A stretch of 64,000 bases of DNA from Saliniradius amylolyticus (GTDB lineage Bacteria; Pseudomonadota; Gammaproteobacteria; Enterobacterales; Alteromonadaceae): positions 1,488,001 to 1,552,000 of the forward strand of contig NZ_CP029347.1 in the NCBI RefSeq assembly GCF_003143555.1, given 5' to 3'. Under the pieces are notes generated by a model. That model had not been told where the DNA came from. It saw nothing but the letters and a program-made list of their open reading frames with translations, and searched no databases. Positions 28,310 to 39,300 of this stretch are shown piece after piece; the first letter of the stretch is position 1; each line of letters opens with the position of its first letter. Position numbers and translations under genes: made by a program.

Positions 28310-30379
28310 ATGAATAAAGGGCCTCGCAACTTTACCAAAACGCCTCTGGCAATAGGTGTCGCTGCCTTTATGGGCTTGACGGCTGCCTCGTCACAGGCTG
28401 CCAACTGGCGGTTCGGTGACGTGGATGTCAGTTTTGACTCCAGTTTTTCACTGGGGACCAGCTACCGGATCGAAGATCGGGATTTCGACCTCATAGGTCA
28501 GGCTAACAATCCGGTGTTTAACTGGACGGGCTACAACCCGGCTGCTGGCCAGGTGGTATACCCGTCGGCAGACATATGGAGTACTGTGGACGGCGCCTAT
28601 TCAACCAATGGTGATAACGGTAACCTGAACTACGATCCAGGCGAGGCTTTTTCGACCCAATTCAAAGGCACTCATGATCTGGATATTCGTTATGACAACA
28701 TGGGACTCTTTGTCCGTGGGATGTACTTCTACGACTTTGAATTGATGGATGGTGACCGTCCATGGCGTAACCCTGTATCGCAACAGGCGGGACTGGATAG
28801 TCGGGTAGACCCCTGTGAAGACGACGAGGCCAAAGAAGAACTATGCGCCGATGTCCGTTTACTGGATGCGTTTTTCTATGCCGACTTTGAAATTGGCAAG
28901 GTGCCGGTTTCCATTCGCTTGGGCGATCAGGTCGTCAGCTGGGGCGAAAGTACCTTTATTCAGCATGGTATCAATACCATCAATCCAGTGGATGTGTCTC
29001 GCGCTGTCGCGCCGGGGTCTGAGCTTAAAGAAGTGTTCATACCAGTCGGTATGCTATACGCCCAGTTGGGGCTGACGGCCAACCTTGGTCTTTCTATGTA
29101 CTATCAGTACGAGTGGGAAAAGAGCCGCTTACCACAAAACGGCAGTTACTTTTCCACCAATGACTTTGCTGGTGAGGGCGGTCAGGCGTCGAATGTTCAG
29201 TTAGGTTTTTCGGGTAATCCAGACATCGATTTGGACTTTCTGTTGGCTAACTTAAACTCCATCGGCGACCAGTTTGCGGCCACTCAAAACCCGGCACTGG
29301 CTCAGGCCTATCTGGCTTTCCCAACAAAGGTGGCGGTGCGTGGGTACAGTGACGCTGCGGATGTAGAAGCCAGCGATAGTGGCCAGTACGGTATTAAACT
29401 GTCTTATTATGCCGAAGAACTGAACGCGACTGAGTTTGGTCTCTACCATATTAATTATCACTCTCAGAGACCTGTGATTTCAGGGTTAACTTCTGACTTC
29501 CGTCAGGGCAGTCTGGTGAGTGACTTGCAGTATATGGCTCAAAACACCATAACCAAAGACAACATTACCAACCTCAAAGCCTTTACCAAGGCACAATTCT
29601 ATTTCCCTGAAGATATTAAGTTGTATGGCTTTAGCTTCAATACCTACGTGGGTAATACGGCGCTGGCCGGGGAAATTGCTTACCGTGAGGATGAGCCACT
29701 GCAAATCGATGATGTTGAATTGCTGTATGCGGGGATGCCACAGCAGCTAGCCAATGCTGGCCTGCGACCGGATTTGGCCAATATCTCCCAGCTTAATGAT
29801 TTTCTCGGTTATGTGCCGGGACCTGGCGAGACAGCTCAGGGCTTTATTAGGACAGACACCACTCAGATGCAGTTAACCGCGACTCATTTGTTTGGTCCCA
29901 CTCTGGGTACTGACAATTTGACGGTATTGGGTGAAGTCGGTTATGTGAATATCAGTGACTTTCCCGATCCCGATTTTCTGCGCCTAAACGGCCCGGGCAC
30001 CTCACGCTCCGGTGCGAGCGAGTTCGAAGGTAAAGAAGGTTTGCATATTGGCTTGTCAAATGGCCCTGAAACCAATCCTTTCCCTACCGAAGACGCGTGG
30101 GGATACCGGCTGTTGGCGAAGGCGGATTTTAATAACGTTTACGCTGGCGTGAATATGTCAGTCAGAGCGACGTTTGCTCACGATGTGGACGGTATTACGC
30201 CCGATCCTATGTTCCTGTTTGTGGAAGATCGTAAGTCGTCCAGCCTGTCGGTGAACTTTGATTATCTGAGTCGTTGGTCGGCCAGCTTGTCGGTCAATAA
30301 CTATTGGGGTGGTGTCGGAACCACCAACTCACTCGCAGACAGAGACTTTATATCTCTGAACGTTAAGTATTCAATCTAG
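28310..30379 (+). CDS. DUF1302 family outer-membrane protein
   Basis: Exported 689-aa protein predicted to form an outer-membrane beta-barrel. I use ATG 28310 with GGGGAG upstream; it gives the signal peptide TPLAIGVAAFMGLTAASSQAA. The mature start NWRFGDVDVSFDSSFSLGTSYRIEDRD and the motif GDQVVSWGESTFIQHGINTINPVDVSR are diagnostic for DUF1302. Alternating hydrophobic strands and a C-terminal aromatic-rich end (SLNVKYSI) fit a barrel. It leads the set DUF1302-DUF1329-YCF48-RND, which recurs in pseudomonads and marine bacteria; a role in transport of hydrophobic compounds is inferred. Confidence 0.88.
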   Translation: MNKGPRNFTKTPLAIGVAAFMGLTAASSQAANWRFGDVDVSFDSSFSLGTSYRIEDRDFDLIGQANNPVFNWTGYNPAAGQVVYPSADIWSTVDGAYSTNGDNGNLNYDPGEAFSTQFKGTHDLDIRYDNMGLFVRGMYFYDFELMDGDRPWRNPVSQQAGLDSRVDPCEDDEAKEELCADVRLLDAFFYADFEIGKVPVSIRLGDQVVSWGESTFIQHGINTINPVDVSRAVAPGSELKEVFIPVGMLYAQLGLTANLGLSMYYQYEWEKSRLPQNGSYFSTNDFAGEGGQASNVQLGFSGNPDIDLDFLLANLNSIGDQFAATQNPALAQAYLAFPTKVAVRGYSDAADVEASDSGQYGIKLSYYAEELNATEFGLYHINYHSQRPVISGLTSDFRQGSLVSDLQYMAQNTITKDNITNLKAFTKAQFYFPEDIKLYGFSFNTYVGNTALAGEIAYREDEPLQIDDVELLYAGMPQQLANAGLRPDLANISQLNDFLGYVPGPGETAQGFIRTDTTQMQLTATHLFGPTLGTDNLTVLGEVGYVNISDFPDPDFLRLNGPGTSRSGASEFEGKEGLHIGLSNGPETNPFPTEDAWGYRLLAKADFNNVYAGVNMSVRATFAHDVDGITPDPMFLFVEDRKSSSLSVNFDYLSRWSASLSVNNYWGGVGTTNSLADRDFISLNVKYSI

Positions 30380-30393
30380 GGAGTTACAGAAGT

Positions 30394-31758
30394 ATGAGAA
30401 AATTAGCCCTAGTCGCAGCTGCTCTAGGCCTGGCGTTAAGTGCTCACGGCACGTACGCCAAAGTGTCTGAAGCGGAAGCGGCCAAACTCGGTAATGAATT
30501 AACGCCATTAGGTGGTAAGAAAGCGGGTAATGAGGATGGTTCCATTCCGGCCTGGACTGGTGGTATCACTGAGCCACCGGCGGGTTACGAAGTAGGGGAT
30601 CATCACCCTAATCCTTTCCCTGAGGACAAGGTGCAGTTCACGATTACGGCCGAAAATATGAGTCAGTACGCCGATTATCTTTCGGCAGGTCAAAAAGCCA
30701 TGTTCAAGGCTTACCCGGATAGCTTCAAGATGCCGGTTTACCAGACTCGTCGTACCGCTGCTAATCCAGAATTTGTGTATGAGGCGACCAAAGCTAACGC
30801 CACTCGGGCCGAATTGGCTCAGGGTGGTAACGGCGTGAAAAATGCTGCCATTGGTGTGCCTTTTCCGATCCCGCAAAATGGTCTGGAAGTGATATGGAAC
30901 CATATCCTGCGCTATCGTGGACAAGCGATTCAGCGCTATGGCGGCCAGGCAGGCCCAACGCCCTCAGGCGATTATAACCTGGTAGGCTTCGACGATATAT
31001 TATTGGTCAATTATGCCGACAAGGACGCCACGCCGGCGGAACTGACCGAAGAAAACATCATCATGAAGTTTAAACAACAGGTCACCGAGCCTGCGCGTTT
31101 GGCAGGGACTGCATTGCTGGTTCATGAAACCATGGATCAGGTGAAAGAGCCCCGTCGCGCCTGGACATACAACACTGGCCAGCGCCGTGTTCGCAAGGCT
31201 CCGAATGTAGCTTATGATGCGCCCGGAACGGCTTCCGACGGCTTACGTACCTCTGATGATTTTGATATGTACAATGGTGCACCGGATCGTTACAACTGGA
31301 AGCTGGTTGGCAAGCAAGAGATGTATGTCCCATACAATAACTACCGCTTGCACAGTGACGAGTTGAGCTATGATCAGGTTTTACAACCCGGTCATATTAA
31401 CCCGGATTTGACTCGTTATGAGAAGCACCGCGTATGGGTAGTGGAAGCGAACCTGAAAGACGAGTTCCGTCATATTTATAAAAAGCGGGTGTTCTACATT
31501 GACGAGGACAGCTGGCAAATCCTGGTCACCGATATGTACGATAACCGCGATGAGCTCTATCGTAATGCCATGGCCTATGCCATCAATTATTATGAGGTGC
31601 CCACTTTGTGGTCGACGCTGGATGTCTATCACGATCTGAACTCGCGTCGCTACCTGGCGCTGGGCTTGGACAACGAAGCTCAGATGTACGACTTTACCGT
31701 TGAACCGAGTGAGCGAGAGTTTACGCCTCAGGCACTACGACGGTCCGGCATTCGTTAA
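30394..31758 (+). CDS. DUF1329 family outer-membrane-lipoprotein-sorting-like protein
   Basis: Periplasmic 454-aa protein. Signal peptide MRKLALVAAALGLALSAHGTYA, then the family start KVSEAEAAKLGNELTPLGGKKAGNEDGSIPAWTGG. The central and C-terminal parts (RRAWTYNTGQRRVRKAPNVAYD, YDMYNGAPDRYNWKLVGKQEMYVPYNNY type motifs) belong to DUF1329, which shares the LolA/LolB-like fold and so probably carries a lipid or other hydrophobic ligand. It follows the DUF1302 gene by 14 bp with GGGAG as ribosome site. A strong terminator lies just after it. Confidence 0.88.
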   Translation: MRKLALVAAALGLALSAHGTYAKVSEAEAAKLGNELTPLGGKKAGNEDGSIPAWTGGITEPPAGYEVGDHHPNPFPEDKVQFTITAENMSQYADYLSAGQKAMFKAYPDSFKMPVYQTRRTAANPEFVYEATKANATRAELAQGGNGVKNAAIGVPFPIPQNGLEVIWNHILRYRGQAIQRYGGQAGPTPSGDYNLVGFDDILLVNYADKDATPAELTEENIIMKFKQQVTEPARLAGTALLVHETMDQVKEPRRAWTYNTGQRRVRKAPNVAYDAPGTASDGLRTSDDFDMYNGAPDRYNWKLVGKQEMYVPYNNYRLHSDELSYDQVLQPGHINPDLTRYEKHRVWVVEANLKDEFRHIYKKRVFYIDEDSWQILVTDMYDNRDELYRNAMAYAINYYEVPTLWSTLDVYHDLNSRRYLALGLDNEAQMYDFTVEPSEREFTPQALRRSGIR

Positions 31759-31770
31759 TAACGCAGGTAA

Positions 31771-31800
31771 ACGGTTGGCACTGCCAACCGTTTTTGTTTT
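31771..31800 (+). terminator. Terminator inside the DUF1302-RND gene set
   Basis: Perfect 9-bp stem ACGGTTGGC / GCCAACCGT with a 3-nt loop followed by TTTTGTTTT. It lies between DUF1329 and the YCF48-like gene, so the first two genes are probably made at higher levels than the last two, which depend on read-through or on another promoter. Confidence 0.85.
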
Positions 31801-31825
31801 AGCCCTCTAAGGAAAAAAGCAATTT

Positions 31826-32827
31826 ATGAAACGCGCAGCAGTATTGTTTATCCTGAGCTGGATGTTAATTTGGCCTTCCTTTGCCGAGGATAAGCAAAGT
31901 TTTATCGCGCCTTTGGCTGACCAGTCTTTGCTCCTGGATATTACAAAGACCGAGGCCAACCGGTTGATTGCCGTGGGAGAGCGAGGCCATATTCTGATCT
32001 CCGACGACGGTAAGAGCTGGCAGCAACGCCCGGTACCGACCCAGTCTACCCTGACCACCGTATTCAGTGCTTATGGCCATGCCTGGGCGGCGGGCCATGA
32101 TGCGGTCATCCTGCACAGTGATGACGGTGGTATGAGCTGGAAAAAGGTGCATCAGGATATAGAACTGCAAAAGCCGCTGATGGATCTGTATTTCTTTAAT
32201 GATCAAAGTGGCATTGCCATCGGCGCCTATGGCCTGTTTTATCGCACGGTGGATGGCGGGCAGAACTGGCAGAAAGAACGTCATCTGTCGTTACTCAGCG
32301 AGATGGATCAGGAATACCTGCTGGACTTAAAGGAAAATGATCCAGAGTTTTATGAGATTGAAGTCGGGTCGATCTTCCCGCATCTCAACCGAGTGGCTCG
32401 GGGTGAGGATGGGACTTTGTACCTGGCTGCGGAAATGGGCACCATCGCTAAGAGCAGTGACAAAGGCCAAAGCTGGCAGCGTATGCCCATCAATTACTAT
32501 GGCTCGTTCTTCGGAATCGATATTACCCTGAGTGGGCGGGTGATCGCCGCGGGGCTGAGAGGCAACGCCTTTGAACTGGTTGATGGTAACCAATGGCAGA
32601 AAATCAAGTCTGGCATCGACTCGACCTTTAATTCAGTGGTGCCTCTGCCAAATGGTGGAGCGTTACTGGTGGCCAATAAGGGATATCGGCTGCAAATAGG
32701 CGCGCAGAATCAGTTATCTCAGTGGCCGGAAGAAAAAGCCATTCTTAACGCAGTACCTTTTAACGGTCGCCTGGTGGCCGTCACGGAGGTGGGTATTCAG
32801 GTGTTTGATACTAAAGATTTATTATGA
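31826..32827 (+). CDS. Exported YCF48/BNR-repeat beta-propeller protein
   Basis: 333-aa protein with a signal peptide (AAVLFILSWMLIWPSFAED). It contains repeated propeller strands with the BNR-like Asp-x-Gly-x-x-Trp pattern: SDDGKSWQQ, SDDGGMSWKK, TVDGGQNWQK and SSDKGQSWQR. The closest family is YCF48/HCF136-like, named for photosystem II assembly, but in heterotrophs it is found next to MMPL transporters, as here; its ATG-overlap (TTATGA) with the RND gene shows translational coupling. Likely a periplasmic partner of that transporter. Confidence 0.82.
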   Translation: MKRAAVLFILSWMLIWPSFAEDKQSFIAPLADQSLLLDITKTEANRLIAVGERGHILISDDGKSWQQRPVPTQSTLTTVFSAYGHAWAAGHDAVILHSDDGGMSWKKVHQDIELQKPLMDLYFFNDQSGIAIGAYGLFYRTVDGGQNWQKERHLSLLSEMDQEYLLDLKENDPEFYEIEVGSIFPHLNRVARGEDGTLYLAAEMGTIAKSSDKGQSWQRMPINYYGSFFGIDITLSGRVIAAGLRGNAFELVDGNQWQKIKSGIDSTFNSVVPLPNGGALLVANKGYRLQIGAQNQLSQWPEEKAILNAVPFNGRLVAVTEVGIQVFDTKDLL

Positions 32828-35148
32828 CCCGATTTATTGATTTTTTTGAAGTACTTATCTTTCGTCACAGAGCTTGGGTGCTGACCTTATTTGCCGTATT
32901 GACCGGTTTATTATTGTGGCAGGCGACGGCTCTGCGGCTGGATGCGGGCTTTACTAAGAATATCCCGCTAAAGCATGAATACATGCAAACCTATATGAAG
33001 CATCGTGAGAGCTTCGGTGGCGCCAACAACATCCTGGTGTCAGTGTGTAACCGGGAAGGGGATATCTTTAATCAGCGCTTCTTTGAGCGCCTCAAAGCAG
33101 TGCATGATCAGTTATTCTTTATTCCTGGCGTTGACCGTTCACAGGTCAAATCTCTGTATAGCCCGTCTACTCGTTTTACCGAGGTGGTGGAAGAGGGGTT
33201 CTCGGGCGGTCCGGTCATTCCGGCAGACTTCTCGCCTAAGAGTGAGCGGGGTCTGCAGCAGGTCTCGGAAAACATTTCTAAAGCAGGGATCGTTGGGCGC
33301 ATGGTCTCCGACGATTTCAGTTGCAGCATGGTGACCGCCCAGTTAATGGAGATCAATCCAGATACCGGTGAGCCGTTGGATACTCTGGCGTTTGCCGAGC
33401 AACTGGAGACCAAGGTCCGCGATCAGTTTGAAGACGAACAAATCAGTATTCACATCATCGGTTTCTCGAAGATGGTGGGCGATGTGGCCGATGGTGCCAA
33501 GGATGTATTACTATTCTTCGCCGTTGCCATCCTTATCACCGCATTGATGGTGTACTTCTTTTCTAAGTCGATGCTATTGACGCTACTGCCACTTGCCTGT
33601 TCGTTGATTGCGGTTATATGGCAGCTTGGTTTATTGACGGTGCTGGGTTTTGGTATCGATCCGATGTCCATTCTGGTGCCTTTTTTGGTGTTTGCCATTG
33701 GCGTCAGCCACGGGGTTCAGATGATTAACTCGGTAGGTAAGCGGGTGATTTCTGGCATGACGGTCAAAGAAGGTGCTCAGCGAGCATTCCGAACCTTGCT
33801 GATCCCGGGGGGCGTGGCCTTGTTGTCCGATACCGTGGGCTTTATGACTTTGCTGGTCATTGAGATAGGTATCATTCGGGAGTTGGCCATTACTGCCAGT
33901 ATGGGTGTGGCGGTGATTATACTGACTAACCTGATTTTGCTGCCGGTACTGATGTCTTACGTTAAGCTGGGCGATAAATACAAGGCTAGGTTTAAGGATA
34001 AGGAACAGCGCTCCGATCGCTTTTGGGATGGCATTGCTCACTGTTCACGACCCAAGGTTGCCTATGGTATTTTGACGGTGACCGCCATCTTGTTTGCCCT
34101 GGGTTTTTATCAGTCGCAGCAGATGAAGATCGGTGATCTTCATGCAGGCGCCCCAGCATTGCATGCTGACTCTCGTTATAATCAGGATACCTTCCTGATA
34201 ACCGATAAATACGCCATCAGCGTGGATTATATGTCGGTAATAGTCGAGAGCACGCCATCGGCCTGTACCTCGCATTCAGTCATGAACGCCATCGACGATT
34301 TCCAGTGGAAGATGGAGAATGTGGAAGGGGTGCAATCAGCGGTGAGCCTTGCCTCAGTGGCTAAGCTGATTAATGCTGGCTATAACGAAGGGAACCCTAA
34401 ATGGCGAGTGCTGCCCCGTAATCAGCAGACGTTGGTTCAGGCCATTGCTCGGGTAGACACCTCTTCGGGCTTACTGAATGGCGACTGCTCCGTTATGCCG
34501 GTGATTTTATTCATGGAAGACCACAAGGCCGAAACCATCAGCCGTGCGGTGGAGGCCGTGAAGGAATATCGCCAGCAATATGAGACCGAGGAACTGCAGT
34601 TTAAGCTGGCCTCTGGCCCGGTCGGCGTAATGGCGGCCACCAATGAAGCCGTATCGGCGGCACAGATGCCGATGATGGCTTATGTATTCGGTGCGGTGAT
34701 CATTCTGTGCCTGCTGAGCTTCCGTTCTTTACGTGCCACGCTGGCGGTGGTGGTACCACTGTATGTGGTGTCGGTACTGGCTCAGGCACTGATGACCCTG
34801 CTGGAAATCGGTTTGACCGTATCGACTCTGCCAGTAATCGCGCTGGGCGTGGGCATCGGTGTAGATTATGGGATCTACATCTTGTCGACCATGAGTGACA
34901 AATTAAAGGATGGCATGCAGGTGCGCCAGGCTTACTTTGAAGCTCTGAAGGAACGGGGCAGTGCGGTACTCTTTACCGGCATAACGCTCGCAATCGGTGT
35001 GAGCACCTGGGTATTCTCCAGCCTGAAGTTCCAGATGGACATGGGGATCCTACTGACCTTTATGTTCCTGGTGAACATGCTTGGAGCGATTTTGGTGTTG
35101 CCGGCTCTGTCAGCGCTGTTCTGGCGTAAGCAAAGCAAAGATACGTAG
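32824..35148 (+). CDS. RND/MMPL superfamily transporter
   Basis: Inner-membrane 774-aa protein with 12 predicted helices in two halves: helix 1 near residues 15-35, periplasmic loop to about 215, five helices (about 220-375), helix 7 near 420, second loop, then helices 8-12 (about 620-765). MMPL/HpnN-like signatures are GIDPMSILVPFLVFAIGVSHGVQMIN and, in the second half, LPVIALGVGIGVDYGIYILSTM, both carrying the Asp/His type proton-relay region. It would export or shuttle hydrophobic molecules using the proton gradient. Overlaps the YCF48-like gene by 4 bp. A bidirectional terminator follows. Confidence 0.88.
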   Translation: MTRFIDFFEVLIFRHRAWVLTLFAVLTGLLLWQATALRLDAGFTKNIPLKHEYMQTYMKHRESFGGANNILVSVCNREGDIFNQRFFERLKAVHDQLFFIPGVDRSQVKSLYSPSTRFTEVVEEGFSGGPVIPADFSPKSERGLQQVSENISKAGIVGRMVSDDFSCSMVTAQLMEINPDTGEPLDTLAFAEQLETKVRDQFEDEQISIHIIGFSKMVGDVADGAKDVLLFFAVAILITALMVYFFSKSMLLTLLPLACSLIAVIWQLGLLTVLGFGIDPMSILVPFLVFAIGVSHGVQMINSVGKRVISGMTVKEGAQRAFRTLLIPGGVALLSDTVGFMTLLVIEIGIIRELAITASMGVAVIILTNLILLPVLMSYVKLGDKYKARFKDKEQRSDRFWDGIAHCSRPKVAYGILTVTAILFALGFYQSQQMKIGDLHAGAPALHADSRYNQDTFLITDKYAISVDYMSVIVESTPSACTSHSVMNAIDDFQWKMENVEGVQSAVSLASVAKLINAGYNEGNPKWRVLPRNQQTLVQAIARVDTSSGLLNGDCSVMPVILFMEDHKAETISRAVEAVKEYRQQYETEELQFKLASGPVGVMAATNEAVSAAQMPMMAYVFGAVIILCLLSFRSLRATLAVVVPLYVVSVLAQALMTLLEIGLTVSTLPVIALGVGIGVDYGIYILSTMSDKLKDGMQVRQAYFEALKERGSAVLFTGITLAIGVSTWVFSSLKFQMDMGILLTFMFLVNMLGAILVLPALSALFWRKQSKDT

Positions 35149-35164
35149 TTTTCTGTCTTAATAG

Positions 35165-35195
35165 TAAAAAGCCAGCTTAAATGCTGGCTTTTTTG
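35165..35195. terminator. Bidirectional terminator, RND gene / TauE-SafE gene
   Basis: AAAAAGCCAGC and GCTGGCTTTTTT arms around a 6-nt loop, between two convergent genes. Confidence 0.9.
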
Positions 35196-35223
35196 TGTCT
35201 GATTGCGCAATCCGAATCGGTGT

Positions 35224-35955
35224 TTAAATGCTACTGCCTAGCAACAGGCCACCAGTAATCATTAACATCGCGAGGACCAGCTTCTTAAAGGTTAACTCCG
35301 GAATACGGTGATGAAGCGCATTGCCTAGCCAGGCTCCAGACAACACCATTGGTAGCAGCCAAAGAATTTTATCAGCGTTTATAAACAGTTTGCCATTGTA
35401 AGCAAACCAAGCGGTCAGGCTAATATTCATGGTTAGCCACACCAGCAAGAGCGTGGCCCGGAATTGGGCTTTATCCATCGTTGTACCGGCCAGTCCATAT
35501 ACCAACAAAGGTCCGCCACTGGCAAACATGCCGTGGGTGATACCAGCCCCGAACACGAGTAGCCGGGTAACCAAAGGATGGTGGCAATTAGCACTGTTAT
35601 GGCGATATATGGCCCATAGAGATCGACTGGCAAACCAAATAACCAATAGAGCAAACAGTGCTTTCAGATATCGGTTATCCAGGTAGGATAAAGCGAAAAC
35701 CCCCACCGCCAGGCCGCTAATCATCAGCGGTAGGATAAGTCCAAGAAAGGTCTGCCACTGAACGTGTTGATAATACCGCGCTACCATATAGGCAGTGATG
35801 ATTGCATTAAGCGGAACCAACACAGGCAACATAGCCGGAATGGGTAAAAAAAGAGCTCCAATAGAGATCGCAATGACAATACTGCCAAAGCCGGTCGCGG
35901 CCTGAATGCAATTCGCCACCAGTACCGCAGCACCAAGAATAAGCCAGGCTTCCAT
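35224..35955 (-). CDS. TauE/SafE family sulfite/anion exporter
   Basis: Inner-membrane protein of 243 aa with about eight helices. The family pattern is seen in the two halves: AAVLVANCIQAATGFGSIVIAISIGALFLP near the N-terminus and VFGAGITHGMFASGGPLLVYGLAGTTMDKAQFRATLL in the middle. Members move sulfite, sulfoacetate or other small anions across the membrane; no sulfur genes are adjacent, so the substrate stays open. Confidence 0.85.
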   Translation of the reverse strand: MEAWLILGAAVLVANCIQAATGFGSIVIAISIGALFLPIPAMLPVLVPLNAIITAYMVARYYQHVQWQTFLGLILPLMISGLAVGVFALSYLDNRYLKALFALLVIWFASRSLWAIYRHNSANCHHPLVTRLLVFGAGITHGMFASGGPLLVYGLAGTTMDKAQFRATLLLVWLTMNISLTAWFAYNGKLFINADKILWLLPMVLSGAWLGNALHHRIPELTFKKLVLAMLMITGGLLLGSSI

Positions 35956-36355
35956 AAACGATTATCCGTTGCTAAGAAAGCCGGAATTTTACCATGAACA
36001 CTGATACAAAACTGAGGTATGCAGGACTAAATCTAGTTTTTTTGAGACATTGTTCTGGTCGTGCAGTGAAAGGGGATTGCCGAGTTACGACAGGTCAGAA
36101 GTGGTAGATGGCATACTAAAATAACGCGGGTTAAAAAAATTTTGTTGCATAACTATGAGTCTTAACCTAGGGATTTAAAGGCGTTTAATCGTTTTTATCA
36201 CAGCTGGCTGCATATCTATTTTCAGTTGTTAATTTAGGGTTAAAGGAGCCCTTTTAAACGCTGCCAGAATGCGGGACAATACGCATCAAATTTGTAACAA
36301 GCCCCTCGTGTTACAGGGCCGCAAAACAAACCATCACCTAAGAAAAGGTAAAATA
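35956..36355 (+). promoter_or_regulatory. Long leader/promoter region of NAD-glutamate dehydrogenase
   Basis: About 400 bp between the divergent TauE/SafE and GDH genes. It is AT-rich and holds poly-T/poly-A tracts (for example at 36033 and 36133) but I could not pick out one convincing promoter. The frame of GDH stays open upstream to 36269, but I see no ribosome site there. No RNA motif recognised. Confidence 0.4.
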
Positions 36356-39300
36356 ATGACGGTTGCAAATAGTCAACACTCTGTACTCCTCGAAAACGTT
36401 TATAAACTTATCCGAAAGAATGTCGATAAGACTCAGGCCCCCATGGTCGAGCAATTTGCCCAAACCCTTTTTCGCAATATCTCCGCCGATGATTTGGAAA
36501 GCCGGGTCGATAGTGACCTTTATGGTGCGACCTTAAGCCTCTGGAATGAATTTATTCAGTTCAATGAGAGCACGCCCTACATTAATGTGTTCAATCCTGA
36601 GGTAGCCAAACACGGCTGGCAGTCCGGTCACAGCATCATTGAGATCATTGTCGACGATATGCCTTTCCTGGTGGACTCGGTGCGAATGGCTATCAACCGT
36701 CTGAGTATTACTGCCCACTTGTTATTGCATACACCGATCAATGTGAAGCGGGATAAACAACATCGATTGCAAGGGATTCTGGAGCGTGACGAAAAAGGCC
36801 TGAAGCAAACCGTCTTTTTGATCGAAATCGATCGCCAGACCAGTAAAAAAGCGTTGGATACCATTACCAAAGAGCTTAAGTCGGTGCTTGAAGAAGTGTC
36901 CTTGGCTGTGTCCGACTGGAGTGGCATGATGGATCGCTTAGATGAAATCATTGCCGGTTACGGCAAGGCTCCTTGCCCCGCCGGCGATGAGGCTCAGCAA
37001 CAGTCTCTGGCCTTTTTAAAGTGGATCCGGGATCACAACTTTACTCTGATGGGCTACCGTCACTATAACGCTAAGGCCATCGAAGGGGACCACCGCTGGA
37101 TTTCCGACGACGACTCGAGCCTGGGCCTGATGAAAAACTCCATCAGCAATCGCGAGCGCCTGCTATCGAACTTGCCGTTGTCGGCCCGTCAGGAAACCTT
37201 AAGCAATAATCCGCTGATTCTGACAAAAACCAATTCAAAATCACGGGTGCACCGCCCGGCCTATATGGATTACATCGGCATTAAAGAGTTCGACAAGTCG
37301 GGCAATGTCGTGGGCGAACACCGCTTTATTGGACTGTTCTCGTCGACCTTCTACAATGCGAGCGCCAACGAAGTGCCGGTATTGAAAAATAAAATCGAGA
37401 GAATCTGCAATGACTCCGGCTTTGAAAAAGGCTCACACGCTTACAAGGCTTTTCTCAACATTTTGGAAACTTATCCAAGGGATGAACTTTTGCAGGCCAA
37501 GGAAAAAGAGCTGGGCCAAATCATTCTCGGTATCTTACAGATGCAGGAGCGCGGCATTTCGAGGCTTTTCGTACGCAAAGATGTTTTTGGGCGCTTTTAT
37601 TCCTGCATGGTGTTTGTCCCCCGAGAGCAATACAACACCCAACTGCGCAAAGAAACTCAGCAATTGCTGAAAAACTACCTTAATAGCGACGAGGAAGTGG
37701 AGTTTACCACCTACTTCTCCGAGTCGGTTTATGCCCGGACTCACTACATTGTGCGCGTCAAAAACAATAATGTGGAAATCAATGTGAAGGAAATTGAAAA
37801 GAACATCATCGAATTAACCAAAAGCTGGAACGACAAGCTCAGCGCGGCATTGCGTTCTGGCTACGGCGAAGCCAAGGGCAAGAAGCTGGACGAATACTAT
37901 AATCAGGCCTTCACGCGCAGCTATAAAGAACACAACCTCCCCACCACCGCTGTGGTGGATATCGAGAAGCTTGAAGCCCTGGACGACAACCATACCCTGG
38001 ATATGCTGTTTTACCGTCCACAAGAGGAGTCGTCCGACAGCAAGGTGGTTAAGCTCAAGCTGTTCCATCGCAAAGAACCCATCCATCTGTCCGCCGTGCT
38101 GCCTATGTTGGAGCACTTTGGCTTGCGAGTAATCGACGAAAGTCCGTTTGAGGTGAAATCGGCTGATGGCCGGGTGAACTGGATTATGGACTTCTCCATG
38201 TTGCACAGCAACAGCCACAAGATGAGTCTGGAGCAGGCCCAGGATCTGTTTCAGGATGCGTTCTCGAAGGTTTGGTATAACCACCTGGAAGATGACTCCT
38301 TTAACCGCCTGGTGCTGGGTGCCGGCTTGTCCGGTCGTAAAGTGACTATTTTACGGGCCTATGCTAAATACATGCGTCAAACGGGCAGTTCTTTCAGTAA
38401 AAACTACATTGCCCGTACTCTCGACAACTATCCGGATATTGCTCGCTTAATCGTCAACCTGTTTGAACAACGTTTCGATCCTCAAGCCAAGCGCACTGAG
38501 AAGAAGGTCGAAAAACTTCAAAACGACATTAAAGAAAAACTGGATTCGGTATCCAACCTCGATGATGACCGTATTATTCGCCGTTATGTGGATATGGTCA
38601 TGGCCACCTTAAGAACCAACTTCTATCAGGCCAATGAGGCGGGTGAAGATAAGGCCTATGTGTCCTTCAAGGTGTTGCCGGAGTTGATCCCTGAAATGCC
38701 GTTGCCACTGCCGAAGTATGAAATCTTCGTGTACTCCCCGCGTGTCGAGGGGGTTCACTTGCGCGGTGGTCGTGTCGCCCGCGGTGGTTTACGCTGGTCT
38801 GACCGACAGGAAGACTTCCGTACCGAGGTATTGGGACTGGTAAAGGCCCAGCAGGTGAAAAACACCGTTATCGTACCTGTGGGGGCCAAAGGTGGCTTTG
38901 TCTGTAAAGCACTGCCTAAGAAAGGTGGTCGCGATGCGTTCTTTAAGGAAGGTCAGGCGTGCTACAAGACCTTTATTCGAGGCTTGCTGGATGTGACCGA
39001 CAACATCGTACAAGGTGAAGTGGTGCCCCCTAAGGATGTGGTGCGTCACGATGACGATGACACCTACCTGGTTGTGGCTGCCGATAAAGGCACCGCTACC
39101 TTCTCCGATATCGCCAACGGTATTGCTCAGGAATATAACTTCTGGTTGGGTGATGCCTTTGCCTCCGGCGGCAGCGTAGGCTACGACCATAAAGGTATGG
39201 GCATTACCGCTCGTGGCGCCTGGGAGTCCGTTAAACGTCATTTCCGTGAAATGGGCATCGACTGTCAGACTCAGGACTTCACCTGTATTGCGGTGGGTGA

